In this document: in pieces, positions 35,498 through 45,834 of the stretch
Layout: every line of letters begins with the position of its first letter
Position numbering within the stretch: position 1 is the first letter of the stretch
DNA from: Brevibacillus fortis
GTDB taxonomy: Bacteria > Bacillota > Bacilli > Brevibacillales > Brevibacillaceae
Direction: 5' to 3'
NCBI RefSeq assembly: GCF_003013395.1
Contig: NZ_PXZM01000018.1
Coordinates: 62,001 to 126,000, forward strand
DNA length: 64,000 nt
Position numbers and translations under genes: made by a program
Notes under the pieces: model-generated
What the model was told of the DNA's origin: nothing
The model's input: only the letters and a program-made list of their open reading frames with translations
Database searches by the model: none

Positions 35498-35977
35498 ATG
35501 GACGGAAAGATTCTACAGATGGATGAGTGCCGTATCGTTAGCTTCCAGCGTTATTTGAAACATCCGGTAGAAAAAGTATGGAGAGCGATCACGAGCCCAG
35601 AGCAAATTGCCAAATGGTTAACTGCGCAGGCAGAGTTGGATTTGCATGTGGACGGCAAACTTGCATTTCGGTGGGAGAATGGAGATCTCGTACATGGCAA
35701 TTTCACCAAAGTCGATCCCCCGTACGGGTTGGAGTACACATGGCTAGAGCAAACTTCGGGACACTCCATAGTGCGATGGAGTTTAAAGGAAGAAGGGGAC
35801 GGCTGCCTTCTTCATCTCACACACACATTTTACGGACCCGCTATTGTTCCCGATTTTTTGGCGGGCTGGCATGTGCATCTTGATGTGTTGGATATCGTCC
35901 TTCTTGAACAGTTTCGTCAGTTTCCTTGGGAACGAATGAAGGAAATACGCGAGAAATACGCTTCTCACTTCGGTTAA
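35498..35977 (+). CDS. SRPBCC/AHSA1-like protein
   Basis: This 159-residue protein of the START-like AHSA1 family begins at 35498 with CGGAGGG 6 nt upstream; a TTG 21 nt earlier is rejected. The pattern RYLKHPVEKVWRAITSPEQIAKWL and later GSxxRW-like SIVRWSLKEEGDGCLLHLTHT define the fold, a hydrophobic ligand pocket. Such genes commonly pair with an ArsR-family gene, as here at 36186. The ligand is unknown. Confidence 0.88.
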   Translation: MDGKILQMDECRIVSFQRYLKHPVEKVWRAITSPEQIAKWLTAQAELDLHVDGKLAFRWENGDLVHGNFTKVDPPYGLEYTWLEQTSGHSIVRWSLKEEGDGCLLHLTHTFYGPAIVPDFLAGWHVHLDVLDIVLLEQFRQFPWERMKEIREKYASHFG

Positions 35978-35996
35978 AAGGGAGGGTTATAATAAG

Positions 35997-36171
35997 ATGG
36001 AGACCCTTACTATTCATCATCGAACGTATATAAACGCTTCGCCATTAAAAGTGTTTAGGTTGGGGTGAGGCATTGACTGTACTCAAATTCGTCCCCCATC
36101 ATGATTTGGCGATACCGATGACAGAGCAGTACGCAAAACGAACGGACAACTTCACGAAATTACAACAATAA
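35997..36171 (+). pseudogene. Decayed SRPBCC-like gene fragment
   Basis: After GGAGGG an ATG at 35997 opens a reading frame like an AHSA1 N-terminus (TIHHRTYINASPLKVFR) that hits TGA at 36066. A second frame carries a short C-terminal-like piece (PMTEQYAKRTDNFTKL) up to TAA at 36171. The middle of the gene is missing, consistent with an internal deletion. It lies between the intact AHSA1 and ArsR genes. Confidence 0.45.
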
Positions 36172-36185
36172 AAGCAGGGATTAGA

Positions 36186-36500
36186 ATGAAAACTATGAGT
36201 ATATTTGAGATTTTGGCTGAGCCGCACAGACGGACTATGCTTGATTTACTGCGTATCCGTGAACGCTCAGTTGGGGAGCTCGTAGACAAGTGCCAATTAA
36301 GTCAACCGGGCGTTTCCAAACATCTGCGAATCATGCGGGAAGCTGGTTTGGTTACGGTGCGATCGGTTTCTCAAAAAAGCATCTATTCGATACGGCCGGA
36401 ACCTCTTCAAGAAATCGATAAATGGCTGGAGTCGTATCGTCACTTCTGGTCGAGCAAGCTGGATGAGCTTGAGGCATTCCTTGACCATGAGAAAGAATAA
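36186..36500 (+). CDS. ArsR-family winged-helix repressor
   Basis: This 104-residue DNA-binding protein has the winged-helix core: LAEPHRRTMLDLLRIRERSV, then the recognition helix LSQPGVSKHLRIMREAGLV near residues 40-58, then the wing VRSVSQKSIYSIRPE. The usual ArsR metal cysteines are absent, so it is not a metal sensor of the classical sort. It is of the type that accompanies AHSA1 proteins and probably controls the gene at 35498 through the palindromic site near 35434. Confidence 0.9.
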   Translation: MKTMSIFEILAEPHRRTMLDLLRIRERSVGELVDKCQLSQPGVSKHLRIMREAGLVTVRSVSQKSIYSIRPEPLQEIDKWLESYRHFWSSKLDELEAFLDHEKE

Positions 36501-36502
36501 TT

Positions 36503-36558
36503 GCACAAATATATAGCCCACTCCTCCCGTTGCAAAGAGCAGAGTGGGCTATTTGTGT
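36503..36558. terminator. Strong terminator between the arsR-like gene and pepT
   Basis: ATAGCCCACTC (36513-36523) pairs with GAGTGGGCTAT (36542-36552). CACAAAT and ATTTGTG extend the stem across a small bulge. A/T-rich flanks make it potentially bidirectional. Confidence 0.7.
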
Positions 36559-36740
36559 GCTTCTCCCAAGAAGGTTGGAATTCAATCGAGCAGTTGAGGA
36601 TCACTCTAAAATTGTAGTAAATGATAGACGCTAAATTTAAGATCGTGGTAGAATTTGTCACGAGATCGTCTCTTTCTTGAATAGGTTTGGTAGTACACGT
36701 GCTTCTTCCTATAACGATTGTATTGGAGCTGAGATAGACC

Positions 36741-37973
36741 ATGAAAACGGAGATCATAAATAGATTCATCTCTTACGCACAAGTTGACACACAGTCCAAT
36801 GAGAGCAGCGAGACTTGTCCCTCAACACCAGGGCAGCTCGTGTTGGCCCAAATGCTCGTAGACGAGCTGAAAGCCATAGGTATGCAGGAAGTGACGATGG
36901 ATTCGAACGGCTATGTAATGGCAACCCTTCCGGCCAATACAGACAAAGAGATTCCAACAATCGGTTTTCTTGCTCATATGGATACGGCCACCGATTTTAC
37001 CGGCGCTGGCGTGAAGCCGCAAATCATAGAAAATTATAACGGACAAGACATAGTCTTGAATGAAGCACTGAATATTGTCCTTTCGCCTCGCGATTTTTCA
37101 GAGCTGGCTGGCTACAGAGGGCACACGTTAATCACGACAGACGGTACCACATTACTTGGCGCTGACGATAAAGCCGGTATTGCCGAAATCATGACCGCTA
37201 TGGCTTATCTGATTCGACATCCAGAACTGAAACACGGGAAAGTAAGAGTGGCTTTCACCCCGGATGAAGAAATCGGCAGAGGCCCAGACAAGTTTGATGT
37301 GCCCGCCTTCGACGCAGTATATGCCTATACGATGGATGGCGGCCCTCTTGGCGGGATCGAGTACGAGAGCTTTAACGCTGCATCAGCCATCATTACTTGC
37401 AAAGGGAAGAACGTTCACCCCGGCACGGCCAAAGATAAAATGGTCAACGCTGCTAAAATAGCCATGGAGCTGCATGGAAGGCTGCCGGCAGATGAAACTC
37501 CTGAAATGACGGAAGGCTACGAAGGCTTCTATCATCTAACTTCCATTCAAGGCGACGTCGAGCAAGCACGGCTTCATTATTTGATCCGGGATCACGATCG
37601 TAATCGGTTTATGGAGAGAAAGTCCGAGCTGGCTCGTATCGTAGAAGAATTACAGAAAAAGTACGGAGATCAGCGAATTGAGCTCGAAATCAAAGACGAA
37701 TACTTCAACATGAGGGAAAAGATTGAACCTGTAATGGAAGTAGTGGACGTCGCTAGACAAGCACTAGAAAACCTCGGAATCGTGCCGATTATTCAGCCGA
37801 TACGCGGTGGCACTGATGGCTCCCAGCTATCCTACATGGGGTTGCCAACACCGAATATTTTCACAGGCGGGGAAAACTACCATGGGCGATTCGAGTATGT
37901 TTCAGTAGACAACATGGTCAAGGCTGTGAACACCATCATTGAAATCGTTAAGCTGTACGAGCAAAGATCCTGA
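36741..37973 (+). CDS. pepT: Peptidase T (tripeptide aminopeptidase)
   Basis: This 410-residue M20B zinc peptidase is of the normal family length. Metal ligands are visible: His in LAHMDTATD near residue 76, Asp in ADDKAG near 140, Glu-Glu in TPDEEIGRG near 174, Asp in TMDGGPLGG near 196, and His in [10 protein letters not shown] near 378. The signature [18 protein letters not shown] is present. It releases the N-terminal residue of tripeptides in the cytosol. It is a single gene, flanked by terminators. Confidence 0.96.
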   Translation: MKTEIINRFISYAQVDTQSNESSETCPSTPGQLVLAQMLVDELKAIGMQEVTMDSNGYVMATLPANTDKEIPTIGFLAHMDTATDFTGAGVKPQIIENYNGQDIVLNEALNIVLSPRDFSELAGYRGHTLITTDGTTLLGADDKAGIAEIMTAMAYLIRHPELKHGKVRVAFTPDEEIGRGPDKFDVPAFDAVYAYTMDGGPLGGIEYESFNAASAIITCKGKNVHPGTAKDKMVNAAKIAMELHGRLPADETPEMTEGYEGFYHLTSIQGDVEQARLHYLIRDHDRNRFMERKSELARIVEELQKKYGDQRIELEIKDEYFNMREKIEPVMEVVDVARQALENLGIVPIIQPIRGGTDGSQLSYMGLPTPNIFTGGENYHGRFEYVSVDNMVKAVNTIIEIVKLYEQRS

Positions 37974-38056
37974 TGGCGGGGTATCCTTATTAAAACTCAT
38001 CTTCCTATCAAGGGGTAGAATTTGCTTAGGGGATGTTGTCAGGAGGGAGGGCGCTC

Positions 38057-38170
38057 ATGATGAAAAATCAAAAAAACTTCCGTAAGGGTGGAGACAATCG
38101 TACTCATCAGATTCATGCTTTCCAGTATGATCATATTCGAGAAATTGAAAGACACCTCAACATGAAGTGA
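38057..38170 (+). CDS. 37-residue basic small protein
   Basis: A short frame starts with ATGATG at 38057 behind a strong AGGAGGGAGG and ends at TGA 38168-38170, followed by a good terminator. The product is polar and basic (begins MMKNQKNFRKGGDNR, ends IREIERHLNMK). The ribosome site and terminator support a real gene; no family is recognised. Confidence 0.5.
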   Translation: MMKNQKNFRKGGDNRTHQIHAFQYDHIREIERHLNMK

Positions 38171-38185
38171 AAACGATAGAAATAG

Positions 38186-38223
38186 CAAAGGGCGGATGTC
38201 TAGTAGAGACGATTCGCCCTTTG
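38186..38223. terminator. Bidirectional terminator between convergent genes
   Basis: CAAAGGGCG (38186-38194) pairs with CGCCCTTTG (38215-38223), with an inner GTC/GAC. It ends the 37-residue gene on plus and the GNAT gene on minus. Confidence 0.7.
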
Positions 38224-38230
38224 TCATGAT

Positions 38231-38851
38231 TCATTTCAATCTCTTCACCATGTAACTCCATTTTTTCTCTTTGAATAAAATATGTGATAGAAAGCTGCTT
38301 TCTCGCAATTGCGTATGGAACGATAATCGCTGGTAAAGTTGCTCTGCCCGGGGGTTTTTGCCTGCGACGTACAAACTTAACTTGTCTAGGCTTGGCTGCG
38401 TTTGCGCGAAATTGTGCGCCCACTGCAATAGTAGGTTTCCAATTCCTTTGCCTTGATGATCCGGATGGACAACAACGTCTGTAATATAACATTCTCCAGC
38501 CTGTGGTTTATGGTCTAATAAAGATAACCCAATGAACATTTTCAGGAGGTTCCATTTTCCAAAACGACGAAAGTTTTTCCACGAAGGAAGCTGTTGATTC
38601 CTCTCAGATTCGGACTTCCACTTGATGGATATCGAACCAATAACTTCTCCATCTTGTAGAGCGACCATTCGCTGACTCGCTGGATCAGCAGGGGAATAGT
38701 CAAACATCTTTTCGAAAAAAAGAGCGAGTTCGCCATCATTGAGATTCGTAAGGGCCTGGAATTTACCACGAAATCCGTGAACAAGAAGTTGACCAGTCTG
38801 TTGATTGTACATGGAATGCATAGGCTCTATCGTTATCGGTGTTACAGTCAT
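38231..38851 (-). CDS. GNAT family N-acetyltransferase
   Basis: This 206-residue protein has a GNAT core with the acetyl-CoA loop VVHPDHQGKGIGNLLLQWA near residue 128 and the following VAGKNPRAEQLYQRLSF. Its ATG overlaps the stop of the upstream MerR-type gene by 4 nt (ATGA), so it is translated with the regulator from the MerR-type promoter at 39675-39705. It may acetylate the compound sensed by that regulator, which is an inference. Confidence 0.88.
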   Translation of the reverse strand: MTVTPITIEPMHSMYNQQTGQLLVHGFRGKFQALTNLNDGELALFFEKMFDYSPADPASQRMVALQDGEVIGSISIKWKSESERNQQLPSWKNFRRFGKWNLLKMFIGLSLLDHKPQAGECYITDVVVHPDHQGKGIGNLLLQWAHNFAQTQPSLDKLSLYVAGKNPRAEQLYQRLSFHTQLRESSFLSHILFKEKKWSYMVKRLK

Positions 38852-39639
38852 GTTCCGTTACCCCTTTCAGAATTGGTATGCGGCTCGATCAAAGCTTGCA
38901 GTTCATAGTGCAGCTGGCTTTGACTAAATAGGGATAAGTAAGATCTTTCAATGAGAATCAAGGGTTCCTGGATAACATAAGACTGTGCTGCAGCATAGGC
39001 GTAAAACTGTTCAATCACTTGTTCAAGCTCATCATCTTCATTGATCAGCCTCTGGGTAGAAAGATATTTGCCGCTGGGTAATGAAAAGTCTCCAGGCGCT
39101 TCTGTCTCCGTGTATAAAGTTATGGTACTGGAACCATCCTCGATATAATGGATGTCCGATTCGAACAAATTCGGGACAGACTTGGCCCGTTCAGCCAACA
39201 GTTTGGCGCTTAGCTTCGTTTGTGAATCCATTTCCAACCAACGTGCCAAATAGGTGGTGTCCCGCCACTTTATTTGGTAGGGATTGGTATGTGATTGAAA
39301 ATTCTTTTGTTCATGCAAAACCTTTGTTATGAAATGCTGAAGCTCTTGAAGGCGAAGCAATTCTGTATTTATTTCTCTCAAAGAACGATTGAGTAGCTGC
39401 CCGTATTGATCTGCAGAATAGGAAGTCATGCATTCTTTAATCGACTGGACAGGCACTCCCAATTTGCGAAGCAACAAAATATGTGCTAGCTGGTAAACTT
39501 GATCCATGCTGTACATCCTGTACTGATTGTTATCTAAGTAAGCAGGTAGAAGAACCCCTTTCTCTTCAAAATAACGAATCTGATGAACAGACACATTCAT
39601 AAGCTTGGCTAATTCGCTAATAGTGATTTCACTCTTCAT
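38848..39639 (-). CDS. MerR-family regulator with BmrR-like effector domain
   Basis: This 263-residue protein has a MerR HTH at the N-terminus (ITISELAKLMNVSVHQIRYFEEKGVL), a coiled dimer helix to about residue 110 and a GyrI/BmrR-like small-molecule domain. The start at 39639 has AGGAG 8 nt upstream; the in-frame codon 36 nt earlier is rejected. BmrR-type proteins bind hydrophobic drugs and untwist promoters whose -35 and -10 are 19 bp apart. Exactly such a promoter lies upstream of this gene and a near copy lies before the hydrolase gene at 41075. It therefore likely controls itself, the GNAT gene and that hydrolase. Confidence 0.9.
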   Translation of the reverse strand: MKSEITISELAKLMNVSVHQIRYFEEKGVLLPAYLDNNQYRMYSMDQVYQLAHILLLRKLGVPVQSIKECMTSYSADQYGQLLNRSLREINTELLRLQELQHFITKVLHEQKNFQSHTNPYQIKWRDTTYLARWLEMDSQTKLSAKLLAERAKSVPNLFESDIHYIEDGSSTITLYTETEAPGDFSLPSGKYLSTQRLINEDDELEQVIEQFYAYAAAQSYVIQEPLILIERSYLSLFSQSQLHYELQALIEPHTNSERGNGT

Positions 39640-39674
39640 AAACGTTACTCCTATGGGTGTGGTGGAATATCTCA

Positions 39675-39705
39675 ACCATATACCTTAGGTCAGACCTAAG
39701 GTCAA
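39675..39705 (-). promoter_or_regulatory. MerR-type promoter/operator for merR-gnat
   Basis: On the minus strand TTGACC (39705-39700) and TATGGT (39680-39675) are separated by 19 bp. The spacer is filled by the palindrome ACCTTAGGT-N3-ACCTAAGGT (39682-39702). This is the classic geometry for activation by MerR proteins. Confidence 0.8.
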
Positions 39706-39905
39706 TAGGTACGTTCAAAGAAAGGCTCTTTTGTAGGTGATGCCGATCTGTCATTGACCTTGACACACCATCGTTTTCGGAGATATTATAGATATAACAA
39801 CTCCTTGATAGTGGAGTAAAACAACCAAGCTTTCATATCCAACAACAAGAAGGCGAACACCATGATTACATTTGGCAATAGTGAAATGACAGGAGGCCGG
39901 AGAGT

Positions 39906-40502
39906 ATGGAGAATATTTGGAATGAGAAGTTTCATTCGGAAGAATATTATTACGGGGAAGAACCTAACGTTTTTATTCAACAACAAGCGTTTCGGCTAGA
40001 ACAAGGTCAAAAAGTGATCGCGTTTGCAGAGGGTGAAGGCCGGAATGCAGTTTTTTTAGCAAAAAGGAATCATGAAGTGACAGCGATTGACTATGCGGAA
40101 AGCGGATTGCAAAAAACGAAAAAACTGGCTCTGAAGCATTCCGTTGACGTACATACCCAAAAAATTGACCTTTTGGAAGAGGATGTGCCGAGCGAGGAAT
40201 ATGATGCCGCTATTATGGTATATGGACATTTTCATAAAAATGCTCAGATCACGGTTCTGAATAAAATGAAAAAGGCAATAAAGTCGAAAGGGATTATAAT
40301 GCTTGAGGTATTCTCGGAGGAACAATTAAAGTATGGTACGGGCGGCCCCCGGGAACTTGAAATGCTTTATGATCCAAAAGAAATTCTTGCTTGGTGCAAA
40401 GGTCATGAGGTGATCCATTTCTTTTATGGCGAACAAGAGCGTGTGGCAGGAAAGGCGCACACCGGTTTAGCCCATGTCATTCAACTAGTCGTAAGGAAAT
40501 GA
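39906..40502 (+). CDS. Class I SAM-dependent methyltransferase (TehB-like)
   Basis: This 198-residue protein has a SAM-binding Rossmann fold: motif I variant VIAFAEGEGRNAVFLA near residue 37, acidic residue in EVTAIDYAESGL near 61, and DAAIMVYGHFHKN near 100. The N-terminal NIWNEKFHSEEYYYGEEPN is typical of TehB/UbiE-like small methyltransferases, some of which detoxify tellurite or thiopurines. It is monocistronic. Ribosome site GGAGG about 10 nt upstream. Confidence 0.88.
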   Translation: MENIWNEKFHSEEYYYGEEPNVFIQQQAFRLEQGQKVIAFAEGEGRNAVFLAKRNHEVTAIDYAESGLQKTKKLALKHSVDVHTQKIDLLEEDVPSEEYDAAIMVYGHFHKNAQITVLNKMKKAIKSKGIIMLEVFSEEQLKYGTGGPRELEMLYDPKEILAWCKGHEVIHFFYGEQERVAGKAHTGLAHVIQLVVRK

Positions 40503-40535
40503 TGGGAATCCGCGCCACTGAATAGCCTTCCAATC

Positions 40536-40577
40536 AGAGGCAGTTTAGGACTTTATTTTCTCTTCCGTACTGCCTCT
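40536..40577 (+). terminator. Probable terminator after the methyltransferase gene
   Basis: AGAGGCAGT (40536-40544) pairs with ACTGCCTCT (40569-40577), followed by TCTTC. The stem is good and the T-tract poor. Confidence 0.4.
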
Positions 40578-40622
40578 TCTTCGAATGAGGGGGGAACCAA
40601 GAGAGGAGTGAAAAATGTACAG

Positions 40623-40826
40623 TTATTCCTCACCATTCATTTGAAACCTGTAATCTGCCAAGAAGAGACGACCTTTTTTTATACCTAGAGCAGCGAGCTC
40701 TCCGTTTAGCTCTAGAGCAAAGGTTTTGCCAACCTCATTTCCGGAGTTGGATGCCTTCATGACTTTCGCGATGATATTATTTTCACTGTCGAAAACGTGG
40801 GCATCTTGCATTTTTAATGATACCAA
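40623..40826 (-). CDS. Small conserved-looking protein of unknown function
   Basis: This 67-residue frame on the minus strand starts at TTG 40826 with AAGAGG about 9 nt upstream, or at ATG 40811. The sequence alternates strands and turns (DAHVFDSENNIIAKVMKAS, LNGELAALGIKKGRLFLAD) and looks like a small beta-rich domain. No family is recognised. It lies alone between the methyltransferase and the MerR-controlled hydrolase. Confidence 0.5.
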   Translation of the reverse strand: MVSLKMQDAHVFDSENNIIAKVMKASNSGNEVGKTFALELNGELAALGIKKGRLFLADYRFQMNGEE

Positions 40827-41001
40827 GTCAAAAACCTCTTTCTAAGATCAAATTACAATCCTCTGACCTTTCAGGCGGCAGCAAGGATAAATGATCACAC
40901 CCTTTGAAGACTTAACATGGCTATAATAACTCCTTTTGAATACCCGTTCAATCTACCTTATATTTTCACACTCCTTGTATTTGCGTTTATCATTCCATTA
41001 C

Positions 41002-41032
41002 TTGACCTTAGGTCTGACCTAAGGTGTATGGT
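41002..41032 (+). promoter_or_regulatory. Second MerR-type promoter/operator, before the hydrolase gene
   Basis: TTGACC (41002-41007), a 19-bp spacer and TATGGT (41027-41032) surround the palindrome ACCTTAGGT-N3-ACCTAAGGT (41005-41025). Almost the whole 40-bp region matches the promoter at 39675-39705, including the bases after the -10. The two sites define a small regulon. Confidence 0.8.
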
Positions 41033-41074
41033 TAAGATATTCACTTTGAAATTTTTTCACAAGGAGAAGAATAG

Positions 41075-42088
41075 ATGAAAAAGAAAATAATGATTTCCAT
41101 GATGATCATCGTCTTGCTATTAGGCGGTGCAGGACTTTACATATTGGAGCAAAACAGCTTTGAAATGGTTGAGCAAGCCATTGAAATTCAGACATCGGAA
41201 GGCAAATTGACCGGTACATTCGTACTGCCTAAAAACTACACGAACAAATTGGGCTTAGTCTTGTTTATACACGGTGATGGACCTATTGATGCCACGCATG
41301 ACGATGGCTATAAGCCGCTATGGGAGCGGTTAGCCTCACTTGGTTACGCCTCCCTGTCCCTTAACAAGAGAGAAATGAACGGTTCCGAAGGCAATTGGTT
41401 ACACCAGAGTATAGATGACCGCGTGGACGAAGCGCGTCAGGCTATTGCTTGGGCCAAAGAGCAGCCGATGATTGACGAGAAACAGATTGGGGTTTGGGGA
41501 GCAAGCCAGGCAGGCTGGGTCATTCCAAAGCTCGCCAAGAAGGAACCGCTCGCATTCAGCCTTCTTCTTTCGCCTGCTATTAATTGGGTAAGTCAAGGGC
41601 AATACCATACACGCAAAAAGATGGTGAAAGAAGGGTACTCAGAAGCGGAAATGCAAGACAAAGAGGCGTATAACCGGCAAGTACTCACACTTTTGGAAAA
41701 ACAGGCTTCCTATGAGGAGTATGTAAAAATCGCTCGCGAAAATAGTTTGATGTCAACAGACAGGTGGACATTTGTGAGCAAAAACTTCTTGTCAGATGCC
41801 ACTGATGACCTTCGCAATTTCAATTCGCCTGTGCTCCTGATTCTGGGTGAAGAAGATATACATGTTGATGTAAAGGATACGGAGAGGGTATATCGCGATA
41901 TCGTAAAACCCGAGCTGCTAACCGTAGCGGTCTTTCCTGACGCTGATCACTCCATGTTAAGCAAACAAACGGCTAATTCAAATATGCGGGCAGTACTCAT
42001 TAGTCTCTTCGCTCCGAGACAAATTACGATACCTGGATATATGGATGAAATCGAGCAATTTCTAAAGAAGCTTCCAGAAAGAAGGTGA
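41075..42088 (+). CDS. Membrane-anchored or secreted alpha/beta hydrolase
   Basis: This 337-residue protein starts with a lysine-rich end and one hydrophobic segment (residues 5-24), a signal peptide or anchor without a clear lipobox. The catalytic triad is visible: Ser in GVWGASQAGW near residue 149, Asp in LGEEDIHVD near 272, and His in DADHSM near 304; the oxyanion phrase is LFIHGDGP. Such enzymes are extracytoplasmic esterases or dienelactone-hydrolase-like. It sits behind a MerR-type promoter identical to that of the BmrR-like regulator, suggesting induction by a toxic compound it may hydrolyse. Confidence 0.88.
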   Translation: MKKKIMISMMIIVLLLGGAGLYILEQNSFEMVEQAIEIQTSEGKLTGTFVLPKNYTNKLGLVLFIHGDGPIDATHDDGYKPLWERLASLGYASLSLNKREMNGSEGNWLHQSIDDRVDEARQAIAWAKEQPMIDEKQIGVWGASQAGWVIPKLAKKEPLAFSLLLSPAINWVSQGQYHTRKKMVKEGYSEAEMQDKEAYNRQVLTLLEKQASYEEYVKIARENSLMSTDRWTFVSKNFLSDATDDLRNFNSPVLLILGEEDIHVDVKDTERVYRDIVKPELLTVAVFPDADHSMLSKQTANSNMRAVLISLFAPRQITIPGYMDEIEQFLKKLPERR

Positions 42089-42165
42089 TTTGCTGGTGGC
42101 CATGACACTAGGTCAAGGTACAGAATGTGTTCCATGTAAGTCTAATGGATAAGGAAGTGTACATA

Positions 42166-42918
42166 ATGGCAGATCAAGTAAGTAGTGTACCTGTATTTTC
42201 TCAAACGATCACTGACTTTTGGCGCGAGCAATTTTTAAACGGTGACGTCCTCTATAGCGATGAAGCTTTTACTGTTGTCAAAAACCCTGCACTTGACGAA
42301 GATAGTCGGGTCATGGTGCTGGAAACCTCCGACGGACGTGTTATGGCGGTTTTGACACCTGCGCTGGCTGATAAAATAGGCCTTTCTCAACAACAATCCT
42401 TGTCTGAGTCGACCTTTCGCCAGAAATTAAATGAAGCGGGCGTCACACTGCATGGCGCAGATTATCTTTTTTATTTTTCAAAAGCTGATAAGAACGTATT
42501 GCTGCAAGAAAACCTCGAAGGTGAATTGCGCCGCCTAACCGAGCAAGATGATACGGTTTTCTCCGCGTTCAGATCTTCCGCATCGGAACAAGACTTGTAT
42601 GACGCTTATGTGGAATTGGATCACTGGGCGGTGTTCGGCTCTTTTGAAGAAAATCGCCTGGTCAGCGCTGCAAGTATGTATCCATGGGAGGAAGATGCGC
42701 AAATTGCAGATCTCGGCGTACTGACTCTGACGTCCTATCGAGGAAAAGGGCACGCCCGCAAAGTGGTGCGTTCCATCTGCAAATACGCCTATGGCCAGGG
42801 ATACGAACCGCAGTACCGATGCCAACTCGATAACCATGCGTCTACTGCCTTGGCGAAAGCAGCGGGTTTTACACTGTTTGGAAAATGGGAAGTGATTTCT
42901 CCGGACTCTACTGACTGA
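42166..42918 (+). CDS. GNAT family N-acetyltransferase
   Basis: This 250-residue protein is read from ATG 42166, with AAGGAAG 8 nt upstream; a codon 39 nt earlier is in frame but unsupported. The C-terminal half is the GNAT fold: GVLTLTSYRGKGHARKVVR near residue 188 (acetyl-CoA loop RGKGHA) and DNHASTALAKAAGFTLFG near 225. The N-terminal half resembles the extra domain of two-domain acetyltransferases. Substrate unknown. Confidence 0.85.
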   Translation: MADQVSSVPVFSQTITDFWREQFLNGDVLYSDEAFTVVKNPALDEDSRVMVLETSDGRVMAVLTPALADKIGLSQQQSLSESTFRQKLNEAGVTLHGADYLFYFSKADKNVLLQENLEGELRRLTEQDDTVFSAFRSSASEQDLYDAYVELDHWAVFGSFEENRLVSAASMYPWEEDAQIADLGVLTLTSYRGKGHARKVVRSICKYAYGQGYEPQYRCQLDNHASTALAKAAGFTLFGKWEVISPDSTD

Positions 42919-43022
42919 GAATTCCATGTCATGTCTCATAGTGCTCGAACCATTCTTTTTGATCACATGGCAAGAGAACATGATTAACATAAACAAGGAT
43001 GCGAAGTTGAAACGATTACGCA

Positions 43023-43068
43023 AAAAAAGCCCACACATTCCGTTATGAGGAGAATAGTGGGCTTTTTG
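43023..43068. terminator. Bidirectional terminator before katG region
   Basis: AAAAAGCCCAC pairs with GTGGGCTTTTT (43057-43067), with A- and T-tracts on both sides. Apart from this and the repeats at 43282-43316, the 423-bp gap 42919-43341 holds nothing I recognise. Confidence 0.85.
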
Positions 43069-43281
43069 TGATGGAATAGAGGCTAATGAACTGGTGACAA
43101 GATCATAATCTAGCCAGTCCCTGCATACGTTAGAATCAGCATTTCGGAAATGAAAGAGTTCATATATTTTATCGTGTTCTTACGATTCCCACTCTGCTGC
43201 GATACGATGCCAATCGCAACTGTCCATAAATCCTTAAGCTGAAAAGAGCAAAAAAATGTTGATTTCTCTTATCAACTGCTA

Positions 43282-43316
43282 TATAAATTATTTAGAAGTA
43301 TTATTATTTAATACTT
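43282..43316. promoter_or_regulatory. Inverted repeats upstream of katG (PerR-box-like)
   Basis: TAAAT-T-ATTTA (43284-43294) resembles the PerR box half-site arrangement TTATAAT-N-ATTATAA. A second repeat, AAGTATT-N7-AATACTT (43296-43316), follows at once. Peroxide-responsive repression of katG by PerR is common in Firmicutes; the match is partial. Confidence 0.4.
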
Positions 43317-43323
43317 AATTTAA

Positions 43324-45537
<2,214 letters not shown>

Positions 45538-45548
45538 AAATGTAAAGC

Positions 45549-45580
45549 AAAGAACCGTATTCATACGGTTCTTTTTGTTT
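45549..45580 (+). terminator. Intrinsic terminator after katG
   Basis: AAAGAACCGT pairs with ACGGTTCTTT around loop ATTCAT (45549-45574), followed by a T-rich run. It insulates katG from the lan cluster. Confidence 0.88.
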
Positions 45581-45730
45581 TCCTATAGTAATTTCTTGAG
45601 ACGATTTCTTTATTACGAGAGACAAGCCATGTTTCATTGGAGTTTTTTCAATGAGATATGGTTTTTTCTGTTCAAAAAAACGTTAAGCTTAAAAATATAA
45701 AAAAACTCTAAAAATTTTTAAAAAATACCC

Positions 45731-45759
45731 TTTACTGGAAATTATTTCTAATTTATTAT
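45731..45759 (+). promoter_or_regulatory. Promoter of the lanthipeptide operon with palindromic spacer
   Basis: TTTACT (45731-45736), 17 bp, TATTAT (45754-45759). The spacer contains the perfect palindrome GAAAT-T-ATTTC (45738-45748), which could be an operator. The leader to lanA is about 70 nt. The AT-rich stretch 45600-45730 holds no gene. Confidence 0.6.
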
Positions 45760-45834
45760 TGTAAGCGTAACCAAGCACTTACAAACGCGCGTGAAGTTCT
45801 GGCTACGAACAAAAAAATAGAGGAGGAACAAAAA

